From Marinobacterium weihaiense (GTDB taxonomy: Bacteria; Pseudomonadota; Gammaproteobacteria; Pseudomonadales; Balneatricaceae): 64,000 nt of DNA. The notes under the pieces were generated by a model. It saw only the letters and a program-made list of their open reading frames with translations. It did no database searches and was not told where the DNA came from. Position numbers and translations under genes: made by a program. Positions 46,271-56,884 of the stretch are shown one piece after another (within the stretch, counting starts at the first letter, position 1; each line of letters starts with the position of its first letter). The stretch covers positions 1 through 64,000 of the forward strand of contig NZ_JAHQZT010000006.1 of NCBI RefSeq assembly GCF_019061305.1. The letters are read 5' to 3'.

Positions 46271-48408
46271 ATGTCCAGGCTCTGACGAATGCAGCGCAGC
46301 AGGCCGTACTCGTAACGCCCTTCCAGCGCTTCATGCACCTGCTTGAGTGAGTCACCGAATTGCTGGCGACAGAAGCGCATGGTCTTTTCGATCTCTTCCC
46401 GCTCCCCGGCCGGCAACTCGACCACCTCATCGACACTGATTTGACGCTGGCGGATTCCCTGGGCCAGATGGCCGTAAATCACATTGGGCGACAGCTTCTG
46501 TTGCCGCGCCACCTGCTCGACCGTCATACCGCTGCGGTACAGCAGCAACGACTGCTCCGCCTGGTCGCTGCCGTCATCGTCATTACGATTATGTTCGGCA
46601 ATCAGATCCAGGAACGGCTGGCCATATAGATCCAGCTTGCGCTCCCCCACCCCGCTGAGCCGGCGCAGCTGCTCGCCACTGAGCGGCCGATACAGCACCA
46701 TCTCCATCAGGGTGGCATCGTGGAAGATGACATAGGGCGGCACATCCTGTTCCTGCGCCAGCTGCTTGCGCAGAGCCCGCAGGGCATCCCAGAGACGGTT
46801 TTCTTCTGCATCCAAACGCTGCTGGGCCACGGCACTGCGGCCCTTGCCACTGCCGGCCGAGGGCGCTTTCTGGCGCAGATCACGGCGCAATTCCAGCGTT
46901 TCCTCGCCCTTGAGCAGCGACCGGCAGCTCTCGCTCAGATGCAGCACGCCAAACCCCTGGGGGTCCACATTGAGGTAGCCGCGTGCCACCAGCTGGCGGA
47001 ACACCGACCGCCACTGCTGGGCATCCAGGTCCTGGCCGATGCCCCAGACCGACAGCTGCTCATGACCGCGCTGTCGTGTCTTGTCATTGGACTGGCCGCG
47101 CAGGATATCGATGATGTAGTTGACGCCATACTGCTGACCGCTGCGGTACACCGCCGACAACGCCTTGCGGGCCGCCTCGGTGCCGTCCCAGGTCGGAACC
47201 GGTTCCAGACAGGTGTCACAGTTGCCACAGGGCAGGTGGTCGCGCTCGCCAAAATACTCCAGCAGCGCCTGGCGCCGACAACTGGTGATTTCGCACAGCC
47301 CCAGCATCGCTTCCAGCTTCTGCCGCTCCACCTGTTTCTGCGCATCTTCGGCCCCTGACCCTTCCAGCATCTGGCGCAGAAAGATCACATCCTGCAGGCC
47401 GTATACCATCCAGGCATCCGCCGGCAGACCGTCTCGCCCGGCACGGCCGGTTTCCTGGTAGTAGGCCTCGATGGAGCGCGGCAGATCCAGGTGCGCCACA
47501 AAGCGCACATTGGGCTTGTCGATGCCCATGCCGAACGCGATGGTCGCCACCATGATGACCGGTTCTTCGGTCAGAAAGCGGTGCTGGTGGTGCTGGCGCA
47601 GTCCGGCATCCAGACCAGCATGGTAGGGCAAGGCATTGAAGCCGCGCTCGCACAGCCAGGCGGCCGTTTCTTCTACCCGCTTGCGTGACAGGCAGTAAAT
47701 GACCCCCACATCCTGTGGGTGTTCTTCACGAATGAAACGCAGCAGCTGCTCGCGGGCACGGTTCTTCTGACCGATGCGATAGCGGATATTGGGACGATCG
47801 AAACCGCAGACAAAAGCGCGGACCTCTGTCAGCTCCAGTCGGTCCACGATTTCCTGCTGGGTACGCGCATCCGCCGTGGCCGTCAGGGCAATGCGCGGCA
47901 CCCCCGGAAACAGTTCACGTAGCCGGTTCAACTGCATGTATTCGGGACGGAAGTCATGCCCCCACTGGGAGACGCAGTGGGCTTCGTCGATGGCAAACAG
48001 GGCCAGCCGGCACTGGCTGAGCAGGTTTTGCGTGCGCGGCTGCTGCAGCCGCTCCGGCGCCACATACAGCAGGTCGAGTTCGCCGCTGCGCAGCTGCTGC
48101 TCGGTTTCCTGCAGCGCGTCCAGGCTCATGGAGGAGTTGAGGCACCCGGCACGGATGCCCAGCTGCGACAGAGCACTGACCTGATCCTGCATCAGCGCGA
48201 TCAGCGGTGAAACCACGATGCCACACCCCTCACGCACCAGCGCCGGCAACTGATAACAGAGGGATTTGCCGCCACCGGTGGGCATGATAACCAGGGCATC
48301 TCGGCCCTCGATCAGGGTAGCCACGACCTCATCCTGAGGATGGCGGAAGGACTCGAAGCCGAAGACATCGGCGAGTATTTGTCGGGCGCGTTCAATCATG
48401 GCCGGCAT
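46267..48408 (-). CDS. recQ: ATP-dependent DNA helicase RecQ
   Basis: A 713-residue helicase; starts at 48408 or 48399 are both possible and neither has a strong ribosome site. Motif I is [16 protein letters not shown], the DEAH box is [19 protein letters not shown], motif VI is [14 protein letters not shown] four-cysteine zinc site ([13 protein letters not shown]...CGNCDTC), an RQC winged helix and an HRDC domain (residues ~510-590) follow. It unwinds recombination intermediates. It is transcribed away from the yecA-like gene and is followed by yqaA. Confidence 0.93.
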   Translation of the reverse strand: MPAMIERARQILADVFGFESFRHPQDEVVATLIEGRDALVIMPTGGGKSLCYQLPALVREGCGIVVSPLIALMQDQVSALSQLGIRAGCLNSSMSLDALQETEQQLRSGELDLLYVAPERLQQPRTQNLLSQCRLALFAIDEAHCVSQWGHDFRPEYMQLNRLRELFPGVPRIALTATADARTQQEIVDRLELTEVRAFVCGFDRPNIRYRIGQKNRAREQLLRFIREEHPQDVGVIYCLSRKRVEETAAWLCERGFNALPYHAGLDAGLRQHHQHRFLTEEPVIMVATIAFGMGIDKPNVRFVAHLDLPRSIEAYYQETGRAGRDGLPADAWMVYGLQDVIFLRQMLEGSGAEDAQKQVERQKLEAMLGLCEITSCRRQALLEYFGERDHLPCGNCDTCLEPVPTWDGTEAARKALSAVYRSGQQYGVNYIIDILRGQSNDKTRQRGHEQLSVWGIGQDLDAQQWRSVFRQLVARGYLNVDPQGFGVLHLSESCRSLLKGEETLELRRDLRQKAPSAGSGKGRSAVAQQRLDAEENRLWDALRALRKQLAQEQDVPPYVIFHDATLMEMVLYRPLSGEQLRRLSGVGERKLDLYGQPFLDLIAEHNRNDDDGSDQAEQSLLLYRSGMTVEQVARQQKLSPNVIYGHLAQGIRQRQISVDEVVELPAGEREEIEKTMRFCRQQFGDSLKQVHEALEGRYEYGLLRCIRQSLDM

Positions 48409-48506
48409 TATCCGTGATCCCCCGGGTGAAGTCATCCCGCAACCGTATCCCCGGGCCCCGGTTCGCGTTAGAATCCAATTTGTTTCTCTTATGCGGATGC
48501 GCTGTC

Positions 48507-49085
48507 ATGACTGCCAATATTGCCCTGATCACCGAAGAAGAACTGGATCGTCTGGAAGAGTTTCTGTTCTCGCCAGCGGTCTCCGATGAAGCCCTGGACC
48601 TGATTGGTGCCCACGGTTTTCTGTGTGCCCTGAATATCAGCCCGGATGCCGTGCCCGAAGCGGAATGGCTGGAGCAGCTATTTGACGGCAAACCCGAGTG
48701 GTCCTCGGCCGCCGAGCAACAGGAGATCACCGAACTGCTGCGCAAGCTCTACCGCACCATCGGCAATGATCTCTATAACGATCAGGAAATCCTGCTGCCC
48801 TGCGAACTGAGCCTGGAACCGGAAGACGGCGAGGAAGGCACCGAGCTGACCATTTGGGCCCAATCGTTCATGGAAGGTGTATTTCTGAAAGAAGACGCCT
48901 GGTTCGGTCAGGATGAAGAGACCGTTGCCGGCCTGCTGCTGCCGATCATGGTCGCGTCCGACCTGTTTGAAGATGAAGATGTGGTGGAAATCAGCAAGGA
49001 CCGTTCGCTGCGCGAAGAAATGTGCGTACAGATTCCGGAAGTGCTGGTCGACCTGTACCTGCACTTCCATGCCCCGGATAAGTAA
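48507..49085 (+). CDS. YecA/UPF0149-family protein
   Basis: A 192-residue product from the ATG at 48507; the open frame extends back to 48414 but that part overlaps recQ and is unlike the family. ITEEELDRLEEFLFSPAVSDEALDLIGAHGFLCALNISPDAV is the conserved N-terminal helical bundle of UPF0149 proteins. The C-terminus lacks the SEC-C zinc tail of full YecA. It is a very acidic protein of unknown function, divergent from recQ. Confidence 0.82.
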   Translation: MTANIALITEEELDRLEEFLFSPAVSDEALDLIGAHGFLCALNISPDAVPEAEWLEQLFDGKPEWSSAAEQQEITELLRKLYRTIGNDLYNDQEILLPCELSLEPEDGEEGTELTIWAQSFMEGVFLKEDAWFGQDEETVAGLLLPIMVASDLFEDEDVVEISKDRSLREEMCVQIPEVLVDLYLHFHAPDK

Positions 49086-49124
49086 GCCAGGCCTTGCAGC
49101 GGCCATCGAGGCCGCTGCCTGTCT

Positions 49125-49595
49125 TCAATAGGTGACTTTCAGTGAGCGTCCCTGACCCAGTACACGAATACGGTCACCCGGATTGAAGAACTGACCGTTC
49201 TCCACCTCCTGCACCACCGATAGCACACGTCCCGAGTCCAGGCGAAGGGTAATTTCCTGCCCCTGACGCCCGGTTGCCGCCTTCTCCACACGCTGACCGA
49301 TCAGGCCACCGGCGACAGCACCGACCACGGTCGCCAGAGTGCGCCCGCTGCCACCACCTATTTGATTGCCGGCGATACCGCCGACGATCGCCCCGGTACC
49401 ACTGCCGACCACCCCGTCATCACGGCCTTCAATGCGCACAGCCGTCACTGACTGCACCGTACCATACTGCACCGTTTGCGCCTGACCGACCTGACTACGG
49501 CTGTAACTGGTGCCGTAGAGCCCCTGTTGCGCACATCCACTCAGAAGGGTCACGGCCGATAACACGGCCACAGCCATCACTCTATTCATCGTCAT
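49125..49595 (-). CDS. Glycine-zipper outer-membrane lipoprotein (SlyB/Pcp type)
   Basis: A 156-residue lipoprotein. The signal peptide ends in the lipobox LLSGC (Cys ~21), preceded by MTMNRVMAVAVLSAVT. The middle has a glycine-zipper 2TM domain: GTGAIVGGIAGNQIGGGSGRTLATVVGAVAGGLIGQRVEK. The tail (ITLRLDSGRVLSVVQ...PGDRIRVLGQG) matches SlyB-like proteins. It helps outer-membrane integrity. An ATG two codons later (49589) is an equal start. It follows the PLD gene by 4 bases. Confidence 0.87.
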   Translation of the reverse strand: MTMNRVMAVAVLSAVTLLSGCAQQGLYGTSYSRSQVGQAQTVQYGTVQSVTAVRIEGRDDGVVGSGTGAIVGGIAGNQIGGGSGRTLATVVGAVAGGLIGQRVEKAATGRQGQEITLRLDSGRVLSVVQEVENGQFFNPGDRIRVLGQGRSLKVTY

Positions 49596-49599
49596 GTCT

Positions 49600-50715
49600 C
49601 TACTTGATCTTCAAAACCAGTTGACTGATCAATGCCCAGACCAGTTCCTTCAGTTTGCGATGCCAGGGTCGCTTTGACCACTCGGCTGCGGTAATTTCGG
49701 CACATTGCTCAAGGTCAGCCAGCATCAGCTGCTCGACCTGACGTGTCAGGTCGAGCTCCACCACTTCGACGTTGGCTTCCAGGTTCCAGCGCAGGTTCCA
49801 GTGGTCCAAATTGCAGGATCCAAGAGACACCCACTCATCCACCAGTCCTACCTTGGCATGCAAAAAGCGTGGCTGATATTCGAAAATACGCACCCCCGCA
49901 TTCAGCAACCGACGGTAATAACGCTTGGAGGCATGATAGACCCAAAACTGGTCAGTGTAAGGCCCGGCCACCAGCATGCGCACATCGACCCCACGCCGCG
50001 CCGCTCGCCGCAGCGCCGATCGGATTGAAAAGGACGGCATGAAATAAGCCGTCGCCAGCCAGACTCGCTCACTGGCAGCGTTGACGTGGTTTAGAAAAGC
50101 GACCTTGATGTCCTGCTGGTATAGTCCCTGCACCGTGGTTACCCGCATGAGCGCCCGTCCCCGCTCCGGCTGGGCGGACGGTGGCGGCAACTGCTGGCCG
50201 GTGCACCTGAACCATAGCCGGTTATAGAGGCGGGCCAGATCAGCCACTACAGGGCCTTCAACGGCGCACATCACCTCATGCCAGGGACAACCGGCCCGCT
50301 CCGACAACCAATATTCATCCGCCAGCCCGGTACCACCTATGAATGCCAGGCGCTCATCCACCAGCATCAGCTTGCGGTGATCACGGGCAAAGTTGCGGGT
50401 CAACTTGTTCAGTTGCAAGGGGTTGTACACCACCAGCCGCACCCCGGCCGTTTCCAGTCGCTGGCGGTCGGCGCGACTCAGGTGGCGCCCGCCGAAACCG
50501 TCGATGATCAACCGCACCTGCACACCACGCCGGCAGGCATCCGTCAGCGCCCGAATGAAACGGTCCATGATCTTGCCGGAAATGACCAGGTAAAACTCCA
50601 GCTGCAGACTGGAGTGCGCCTGCTCGATGGCAGCCAGCATGGCGGGGAAAAATGCCTCCCCGTCCACCATCAGCTCGACCCGATTACCGCCACGCCACTG
50701 GAACCGCTGCCGCAT
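49600..50715 (-). CDS. Cardiolipin synthase B-like phospholipase D protein
   Basis: A 371-residue protein with two HKD motifs: HRKLMLVDERLAFIGGTGLADEYW and HAKVGLVDEWVSLGSCNLD. It has no N-terminal membrane helices, as in ClsB. It begins RFQWRGGNRVELMVDGEAFFPAMLAAIEQAHSSLQLEFYL. The likely reaction is phosphatidyl transfer to make cardiolipin. Position between an MsbA-like exporter and an outer-membrane lipoprotein suggests an envelope-lipid operon. Confidence 0.87.
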   Translation of the reverse strand: MRQRFQWRGGNRVELMVDGEAFFPAMLAAIEQAHSSLQLEFYLVISGKIMDRFIRALTDACRRGVQVRLIIDGFGGRHLSRADRQRLETAGVRLVVYNPLQLNKLTRNFARDHRKLMLVDERLAFIGGTGLADEYWLSERAGCPWHEVMCAVEGPVVADLARLYNRLWFRCTGQQLPPPSAQPERGRALMRVTTVQGLYQQDIKVAFLNHVNAASERVWLATAYFMPSFSIRSALRRAARRGVDVRMLVAGPYTDQFWVYHASKRYYRRLLNAGVRIFEYQPRFLHAKVGLVDEWVSLGSCNLDHWNLRWNLEANVEVVELDLTRQVEQLMLADLEQCAEITAAEWSKRPWHRKLKELVWALISQLVLKIK

Positions 50716-50730
50716 GTCCTCTGCCTCCCA

Positions 50731-52524
50731 CTACATCTGGCGCTGCCCGTACAGCTGGGCATACAGCCCCTGCTGATCCAGCAGATCATCGTGACTGCCT
50801 TGCTCAATGATATGGCCATCTTCAAACACGTACACACGGTCCGCCTGCTTTACGGCACTGAGCCGGTGCGCCACGATCACCGTGGTGCGGTCACGCAGAA
50901 ACTCGGACATCGCCCGGTGCAGTGCATGCTCGGTCTGGGTATCCAGCGCCGAGGTGGCTTCATCAAGTATCACCACCGCCGGGTCCGACAGCACCATGCG
51001 GGCAATCGCCAAGCGTTGGCGCTGACCGCCGGACAGGCGCACGCCCTGGCGCCCGACCAGGGTATCCAGTCCCTGTTCCAAACCGGTGACAAAGTCTTTC
51101 AGCTGGGCCACCTCCAGCGCCTGCCACAGCGTCTTATCATCGGCATCACGCCCCATGGTCAGATTGTCGCGCACCGTGCCGTTGAACAACGCCGGCTGCT
51201 GCAGCACCGTGGCCACATGCTCACGCACCCGTTCCAAACCTATGCGTTGCACCGGCACGCCGTCAAAGCAGACCTCGCCCCGCTGCGGCGGATAGAGCCC
51301 CAACAGCACCTGCACCAGAGTCGACTTGCCACCACCGCTGGCGCCCACCAGAGCGACTTTTTCACCGGCCGGGATATCCAGTGAAATGCCTTTCAACACG
51401 TCCTGTCCCGGGTAATAGCTAAAGTGCACGTCGCGCAGACTCAGACTCACGGTCTTGCGCCCTTCGAACGGGTTCTGCAACTGCGGATAGCGCGGTTCGG
51501 CCTTGAGCGCCTGCAAACGGTTGACCCGCTCCAGGGCCGCGCGAGCACCGAACCACGCATACTGCATGCCTAGCACCTCCTGCACCGGCCCCATCATGAA
51601 CCAGAGGTAACCGAACACCGCCATCATCTGCCCCACCGATAGATCGGAAAACACCACCATCAGCATGGACACGGCCCGGAACAGGTCAACGCCGATCATG
51701 AACAGCATGAAGCTGAAACGGTTGGCGGCATCGGAGCGCCACTCGAAGCTGGTCGAGTGATCGCGCACCTCCCGTGCCCGATCAGTCAACTGCACCAGGT
51801 AATGTTTCTCCCGGTTGGCAGCACGGACCTGCTGAATGGCATCCAGCGTTTCCGTCAGCGCCGACTGAAACAGTTCATACGCGGAGTTTTCTCGCGCCTT
51901 GAGGTGCTTGACCCGCTTGCCCACGGCCATGGTCATCCAGATGACAAAGGGATTGAGAAACAGAATGAACAGCGCCAGCTGCCAGTGCATCCAAATCAAA
52001 ATCACGGCGGTCCCGATGATGGACAGCACTGCGACCAGAAACCGGCTGACCGAACTGCCGACAAAGCGATCAACGGTATCCAAATCGGTGACGAAGTGAG
52101 ACGCCACGCTGCCACTGCCCAGCGTTTCGTACTCCGCCATGGAGATGCGCTGCAAGCGTTCGAGAAGGCCAACACGGATGCGGTAGATCACATCCTTGGA
52201 AATGATGGTGAACTGGCGCGCCTGCAGTACGTTCAAGCCGATGGCCAGCAACCGCAACAGCACCGTCAGCACCAACACGGCACCAATGTAAAGCGGCGCG
52301 CCCTGCCAGCCTTCGGGAAAGAGTGCGTTGACACTGGCAACCACGACGCCGGGCTGTTCAAGCAGCACCTCGTCCACCAGCAGCGGCATCAACAGCGGCA
52401 GGGGCACGCTCAGCACTGCCGCCGCAATGGCAATCAGGTTGGCCAGAATAAGCTCGCGCTTGTGGCCAAGGGCAATATTGAAGATATAACGCCAGGTATA
52501 ACTGGATGGAGATGACTGGGACAC
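50731..52524 (-). CDS. ABC exporter, MsbA-like (fused TM-ATPase)
   Basis: A 597-residue product from the GTG at 52524, which has AAGGAG upstream; an ATG at 52572 without such a site would add 16 residues. Six hydrophobic helices occupy ~20-320. The ATPase has Walker A LVGASGGGKSTLVQVLLG, signature VRLSGGQRQRLAIARMVLSDP, Walker B AVVILDEATSALD and the H-loop VAHRLSAVKQADR. It exports a lipid, peptide or drug; the substrate cannot be read. It is 15 bases upstream of the PLD gene and probably cotranscribed. Confidence 0.85.
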   Translation of the reverse strand: MSQSSPSSYTWRYIFNIALGHKRELILANLIAIAAAVLSVPLPLLMPLLVDEVLLEQPGVVVASVNALFPEGWQGAPLYIGAVLVLTVLLRLLAIGLNVLQARQFTIISKDVIYRIRVGLLERLQRISMAEYETLGSGSVASHFVTDLDTVDRFVGSSVSRFLVAVLSIIGTAVILIWMHWQLALFILFLNPFVIWMTMAVGKRVKHLKARENSAYELFQSALTETLDAIQQVRAANREKHYLVQLTDRAREVRDHSTSFEWRSDAANRFSFMLFMIGVDLFRAVSMLMVVFSDLSVGQMMAVFGYLWFMMGPVQEVLGMQYAWFGARAALERVNRLQALKAEPRYPQLQNPFEGRKTVSLSLRDVHFSYYPGQDVLKGISLDIPAGEKVALVGASGGGKSTLVQVLLGLYPPQRGEVCFDGVPVQRIGLERVREHVATVLQQPALFNGTVRDNLTMGRDADDKTLWQALEVAQLKDFVTGLEQGLDTLVGRQGVRLSGGQRQRLAIARMVLSDPAVVILDEATSALDTQTEHALHRAMSEFLRDRTTVIVAHRLSAVKQADRVYVFEDGHIIEQGSHDDLLDQQGLYAQLYGQRQM

Positions 52525-52634
52525 CCGAAGCTCCTTGCAACACACGACATCGTAAGGGCTCTTGCAGAGCACTGCCTGGCCGCTTGTACGTGCAAACGGC
52601 CAAGCCTGATGTCAATGTACGCCAGCCTCGGATA

Positions 52635-52660
52635 TAAAAACACCCGCCAAGGCGGGTGTT
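52635..52660 (-). terminator. Rho-independent terminator after the DUF465 gene
   Basis: On the minus strand AACACCCGCC-TT-GGCGGGTG is followed by TTTTTATATC. It lies about 25 bases beyond the DUF465 stop. Confidence 0.88.
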
Positions 52661-52683
52661 ATGAATCGCGTGGTGCGCCGAGC

Positions 52684-52929
52684 TCAGTTGCCGGCCGCTT
52701 TCAGCATGGCATACAGCTGGTCCTTGAGGTGCAGGCGCTTGAGCTTGTATTCCTCTTCGGTGTGAGTCGCCACCGGCTCCACCTCGGTTTCCATGCGCTC
52801 CACATCACGGGTAACCTGATGGTATTCGTCAAACAGACGGGCAAAGTGATTGTTTTCCATTTTCAGGGTGTGAATCTGATCGCGGTATTCGGGCAGCTCA
52901 TGGACCAGATCGTGATGTTCGATTGTCAT
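52684..52929 (-). CDS. DUF465 / YdcH-family small coiled-coil protein
   Basis: An 81-residue product from the ATG at 52929; the longer open frame to 53031 has no family resemblance. It has the DUF465 pattern: HELPEYRDQIHTLKMENNHFARLFDEYHQVTRDVERMETEVEP and EEYKLKRLHLKDQLYAMLKA. It is wholly helical and of unknown role. It is divergent from ogt and closed by its own terminator. Confidence 0.85.
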   Translation of the reverse strand: MTIEHHDLVHELPEYRDQIHTLKMENNHFARLFDEYHQVTRDVERMETEVEPVATHTEEEYKLKRLHLKDQLYAMLKAAGN

Positions 52930-53030
52930 ATGTGTAACGTCCTGAAGTTGTTGTCGCTGTGTACATTCACTATCCTGCAGACAGGTCACCGGGTCATTGA
53001 CCGGTATCAACAGCGGCACGCGGAGGCCCA

Positions 53031-53558
53031 ATGATTCATACTCACGTAATGTTTAACACGCCGGTTGGCCCCATCACCCTGCAGGCTGACAACCAAGGGC
53101 TGTGCCGGGTCGACTTCGGCCAGCGCGCCCCCGCGGGCACGGACGAGCCCAGCCATCCGGTACTGAAGCGGGCTTGCGACCAGTTATCCGATTACTTTCA
53201 CGGCCTGCGCACCGCATTCGACCTGCCGCTGAACCCGGTCGGCACGCCCTTTCAGGGCGAGGTCTGGACCGCGCTGCAACAGATTCCGCACGGCCAGACC
53301 CGCAGCTATGCCGGCATTGCGCGCATGATCGAGCGTCCCAAGGCCTTCAGAGCCGTGGGCATGGCCAACAACCGCAACCCGATTTCGATCATCATCCCCT
53401 GCCACCGCGTAGTTGGAAGTGACGGCAGCCTCATCGGCTACGGTGGCGGCCTGGAGATCAAACTGAAGCTGCTGCAGCTGGAACAGGTACCACTGCAACT
53501 GCATGAACAGCTGCCCCAGTGCCGCGTCTGCCCTGAGGCGGTCGACAATCCACCTTAG
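53031..53558 (+). CDS. ogt: Methylated-DNA-protein-cysteine methyltransferase
   Basis: A 175-residue suicide repair protein. The acceptor cysteine is in ISIIIPCHRVVGSDGSLIGYGGGLEIK. The DNA-binding helix is SYAGIARMIERPKAFRAVGMANNRNP. It removes alkyl groups from O6-guanine and O4-thymine. GGAGG precedes the ATG at 53031. It may be cotranscribed with aroA 70 bases further on. Confidence 0.92.
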   Translation: MIHTHVMFNTPVGPITLQADNQGLCRVDFGQRAPAGTDEPSHPVLKRACDQLSDYFHGLRTAFDLPLNPVGTPFQGEVWTALQQIPHGQTRSYAGIARMIERPKAFRAVGMANNRNPISIIIPCHRVVGSDGSLIGYGGGLEIKLKLLQLEQVPLQLHEQLPQCRVCPEAVDNPP

Positions 53559-53630
53559 GAGACTCGACCTTGGCGCCGAATAACGGTAGCTTATGCAGCC
53601 CACGACCTGCGTAGAGTGAAGCTGCCACCC

Positions 53631-54911
53631 ATGGATACCCTGACCCTGCAGCCGCTGGCCCACGCCGACGGCGCCGTTCAGATTCCGGGCTCCAAGAGCC
53701 TGTCTAACCGAATCCTGCTGCTTGCGGCCCTGGCCCAGGGCAAAACCCGCATCACCAATCTGCTCGACAGCGATGATGTACGCCACATGCTCACTGCCCT
53801 AAAGGCACTGGGCGTGCACTATACGCTGGCTGATGACCGTCGCAGTTGTGAGTTGGAGGGACTGGGCCGGTCATTCAGCGCCGAACAGGCTCTGGAACTG
53901 TTTCTGGGCAACGCCGGCACCGCCATGCGCCCGCTCTGCGCCGCCCTTTGTGCCAGCCAGGGCGAGTTTACCCTGACCGGCGAACCGCGCATGTACGAGC
54001 GTCCCATCGGCGATCTGATCGATGCCCTCCGCCCCTTGGGCGCACAGGTCGAGTATCTGGGTGACGAAGGCTACCCACCGCTGAAAATCCGTGCCCGGGG
54101 CCTGCAAGGGGGTGAAGTCAGCATTCGCGGCAATATCTCCAGCCAATTCCTCACCGCGCTGCTGATGACCGCCCCGCTGGCCGAGAGCGACCTGGTGATC
54201 AATGTGGACGGTGAACTGGTGTCCAAGCCCTACATCGACATCACGCTGCACACCATGCAGCTGTTTGGTGTCGAGGTCGATAACCAGAATTATCAACGTT
54301 TTGTCATCAGGGCCGGGCAACAGTACCGCTCCCCGGGCGAAGTCATGGTGGAAGGTGATGCGTCTTCAGCGTCCTATTTCCTGGCCGCGGCGGCCATTGC
54401 CGGCGGCACCGTGCGCGTGTACGGCGTGGGCTCCGACAGCGTGCAGGGTGACAAGGCCTTTGCCGAGGTGCTGGGCAAGATGGGCGCACAGGTCAGCTAC
54501 GGCCCCACCTGGATTGAAGTCAGCAAAGGCGAACTCAAAGGCGTGGATCTGGATCTGAACGCTATTCCCGATGCGGCGATGACCATCGCCACCACCGCAC
54601 TGTTTGCCGAGGGACCGACCGCCATTCGCAACGTCTACAACTGGCGCGTCAAGGAAACCGACCGCCTCAGCGCCATGGCGACCGAACTGCGTAAAGTGGG
54701 TGCGGAGGTCGTGGAAGGCGAGGATTTCATCGAGATCACGCCGCCGGCGCAGGTACAAAGTGCCGCCATTGACACCTATGACGACCATCGCATGGCGATG
54801 TGCTTCTCGCTGGCCGCCTTTGGTGACGCCCCGATCACCATCAATGATCCGGGCTGCACCCGCAAGACCTTCCCGGAATACTTCGACCTCTTCGCTCAGA
54901 TTACACGCTGA
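53631..54911 (+). CDS. aroA: 3-phosphoshikimate 1-carboxyvinyltransferase (EPSP synthase)
   Basis: A 426-residue class I EPSP synthase starting [37 protein letters not shown], matching the enteric N-terminus; a GTG at 53616 is less likely. Visible motifs are [17 protein letters not shown] (the glyphosate-sensitive GNAGTA loop), [18 protein letters not shown] and [27 protein letters not shown]. It joins PEP and shikimate 3-phosphate in aromatic amino acid synthesis. It stands without tyrA, serC or cmk neighbours. Confidence 0.94.
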   Translation: MDTLTLQPLAHADGAVQIPGSKSLSNRILLLAALAQGKTRITNLLDSDDVRHMLTALKALGVHYTLADDRRSCELEGLGRSFSAEQALELFLGNAGTAMRPLCAALCASQGEFTLTGEPRMYERPIGDLIDALRPLGAQVEYLGDEGYPPLKIRARGLQGGEVSIRGNISSQFLTALLMTAPLAESDLVINVDGELVSKPYIDITLHTMQLFGVEVDNQNYQRFVIRAGQQYRSPGEVMVEGDASSASYFLAAAAIAGGTVRVYGVGSDSVQGDKAFAEVLGKMGAQVSYGPTWIEVSKGELKGVDLDLNAIPDAAMTIATTALFAEGPTAIRNVYNWRVKETDRLSAMATELRKVGAEVVEGEDFIEITPPAQVQSAAIDTYDDHRMAMCFSLAAFGDAPITINDPGCTRKTFPEYFDLFAQITR

Positions 54912-55076
54912 GCCGCCTCATTCACTGGCGGAGCGAGCTCCCACTGGGCTAAACCATATGCCCTGTCCCGTGGGAGCCTGTCACATCATGGTAGCCTGCG
55001 GGGGCACACTCTGTGCACGAAAGTGGCAGCCCTCGCAATGGCCGCCACACTCGCTGAGCGGGCACACACCATAACC

Positions 55077-55397
55077 TCAGCCCTGTTCAGCCTTGGAGCC
55101 ACCCTTGCAGGTCGGTGACAGCGGCACTTCGCCATTGCGGGCTACCCACTCGTCCGGGGTATGCAGGTGCAGTGCCAGCGCGTGAATGGGATTGCGCATC
55201 AGCTCGTCTACCAGACCATACACCTGCTGATGACGCTGCACCAGGCGCTTGCCTTCGAAGTCCGGGCTGACCAGCACCAGCTTGAAATGGCTCTCAGTGG
55301 CCGGCCCCGAATGCATGTGACTTTCGTTTTCCAGCTGAATGTGCTGAATGTTCAAGCCTGCCTGAAGCAGGTTTTCCAGTTGTTCTGCAACGCTCAT
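55077..55397 (-). CDS. BolA-family protein
   Basis: A 106-residue protein with the BolA core: QHIQLENESHMHSGPATESHFKLVLVSPDFEGKRLVQRHQQVYGLVDELMRNPIHALALHLHTPDEW. The conserved His residues for shared Fe-S binding with monothiol glutaredoxins are visible. It acts in Fe-S handling and cell-shape control. The tail after residue 88 is extra and contains one Cys. Confidence 0.88.
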   Translation of the reverse strand: MSVAEQLENLLQAGLNIQHIQLENESHMHSGPATESHFKLVLVSPDFEGKRLVQRHQQVYGLVDELMRNPIHALALHLHTPDEWVARNGEVPLSPTCKGGSKAEQG

Positions 55398-55455
55398 CTT
55401 TGCTCCGCAGTCAGGTGATTGATCAAAATGTAACCGTAGCTATCAGGCCGCCTGA

Positions 55456-56763
55456 TCAGTCCCGAGACTGACCGGACTCCCTGCGCGCCATCTTGATGAA
55501 ATGGTGGTGAATGCGCCGGGTCGCCAGCCAGACGCTGAACGCCACGACCGGCACCGACACACCGGTCGCCAGCGACGTGTCGATCGGGATACCCGCATCA
55601 TACACCGCTTCGAACACATACTTCAGCAGCCCGATCAGGTAGTAACTGATGGCCACCACCGATAACCCCTCCACCGTATGTTGCATCATCAGCTGGATGC
55701 GGGAACGACGGTCCATCGAGCTGAGCAGCTGCTGGTTCTGCTGATGAATGCCCAGCTCGACCCGGGTACGCATCATGTCCGAGACCCGGTCGACCCGCCG
55801 CGACAAATCTTCCAGACGCTTGCCGCTGGCCTGACAGGTGCGTACCGCCGGTGTCAGGCGGCGAGTCATGAACTCGGTGATGGTCAGATGCCCGGACACT
55901 TCATCCTCGCGCAGCTCTTCCAGCCGCGTCAGCACCAGGGCGTGGTAGGCTTGAGTGGCACTGAAGCGAAACGTCAGTCGCGCCCGCCAGGACTCGATAT
56001 CTGCCGCCATGTCGATCAGATCTGCCAGCAGCTTGGGCTCATCCACCTCCCCGTCATCCGCCAGCTGCTGGGTCAGCTGCGCCAGGCGATCATCCATGCG
56101 CACCAGCTCGGGCGAGACCGAGCGTGCCAGCGGCAATGCCAGCAGCGCCATCAACCGATAAGTCTCGATCTCCATCAGACGCTGCGTCAGGCGACCCAGC
56201 TGGCTATCACTCATCTGCTTGTTGACCACCATCAACCGGCCGAAGCCGTCCGAATGCAGCTGAAAGCTGGCCCAGACGCGGGCATCACCGTTCTGCGGGC
56301 TGCTGCCCACCAGGCGCATCTCTTCAAACGCGGCCTTTACAACCGGCAGATCCGGCTCCGGCGCCTGACGCGCATCTTCCACGCTGACATGAAACGCCGC
56401 CACCACTTCACCGGGCAGCGCATCGATCCAGCCCTGCGGCAGCGGCGTCAGACCGGTCACCTCGAAGGGGTCGCTGCCATCGGGGATATCCAGGTTGATA
56501 AAGGTATAGGTGGTGAATTCGGTATGTTTTTCGCGGCGCAGCCGGAAATGGCCACAATCGTATTCGTAACAGTTCAGGTCATGGTGGTTGACCGGGCAGC
56601 CAAACACGGCATGCAGTTCCTGCAAATGCTCGCTCTGGGCATGCTTTTCCGCTTCCGAGCAAAGCACGGCAATATGGGTAATCCGCGCGGGGCTGGGGAT
56701 GACCTGAAAGGGCCGGGAGTGCAATTCGTCGTATAGATGGGAACGCAGCGGGTGGATATTCAT
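55456..56763 (-). CDS. DUF3422-family membrane protein
   Basis: A 435-residue product from the ATG at 56763 (MNIHPLRSHLYDELHSRPFQVIPSPARITHIAVL), the usual N-terminus of this family; the frame extends to 56835 but that part is not conserved. A long helical soluble region ends in two transmembrane helices (VVAISYYLIGLLKYVFEAVY and SVPVVAFSVWLATRRI). The function is unknown. It is divergent from the next gene. Confidence 0.82.
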   Translation of the reverse strand: MNIHPLRSHLYDELHSRPFQVIPSPARITHIAVLCSEAEKHAQSEHLQELHAVFGCPVNHHDLNCYEYDCGHFRLRREKHTEFTTYTFINLDIPDGSDPFEVTGLTPLPQGWIDALPGEVVAAFHVSVEDARQAPEPDLPVVKAAFEEMRLVGSSPQNGDARVWASFQLHSDGFGRLMVVNKQMSDSQLGRLTQRLMEIETYRLMALLALPLARSVSPELVRMDDRLAQLTQQLADDGEVDEPKLLADLIDMAADIESWRARLTFRFSATQAYHALVLTRLEELREDEVSGHLTITEFMTRRLTPAVRTCQASGKRLEDLSRRVDRVSDMMRTRVELGIHQQNQQLLSSMDRRSRIQLMMQHTVEGLSVVAISYYLIGLLKYVFEAVYDAGIPIDTSLATGVSVPVVAFSVWLATRRIHHHFIKMARRESGQSRD

Positions 56764-56884
56764 CAATGATGTCCGGGCAAATGAAACTACCTTAAAGAAT
56801 TGACCCGTGCATGAACAGCCTCTACGCATCGTCAATCCGTCGGGTTTTGGCTTATACTGGCGGCTTGCCCCATGCGAGTTATCT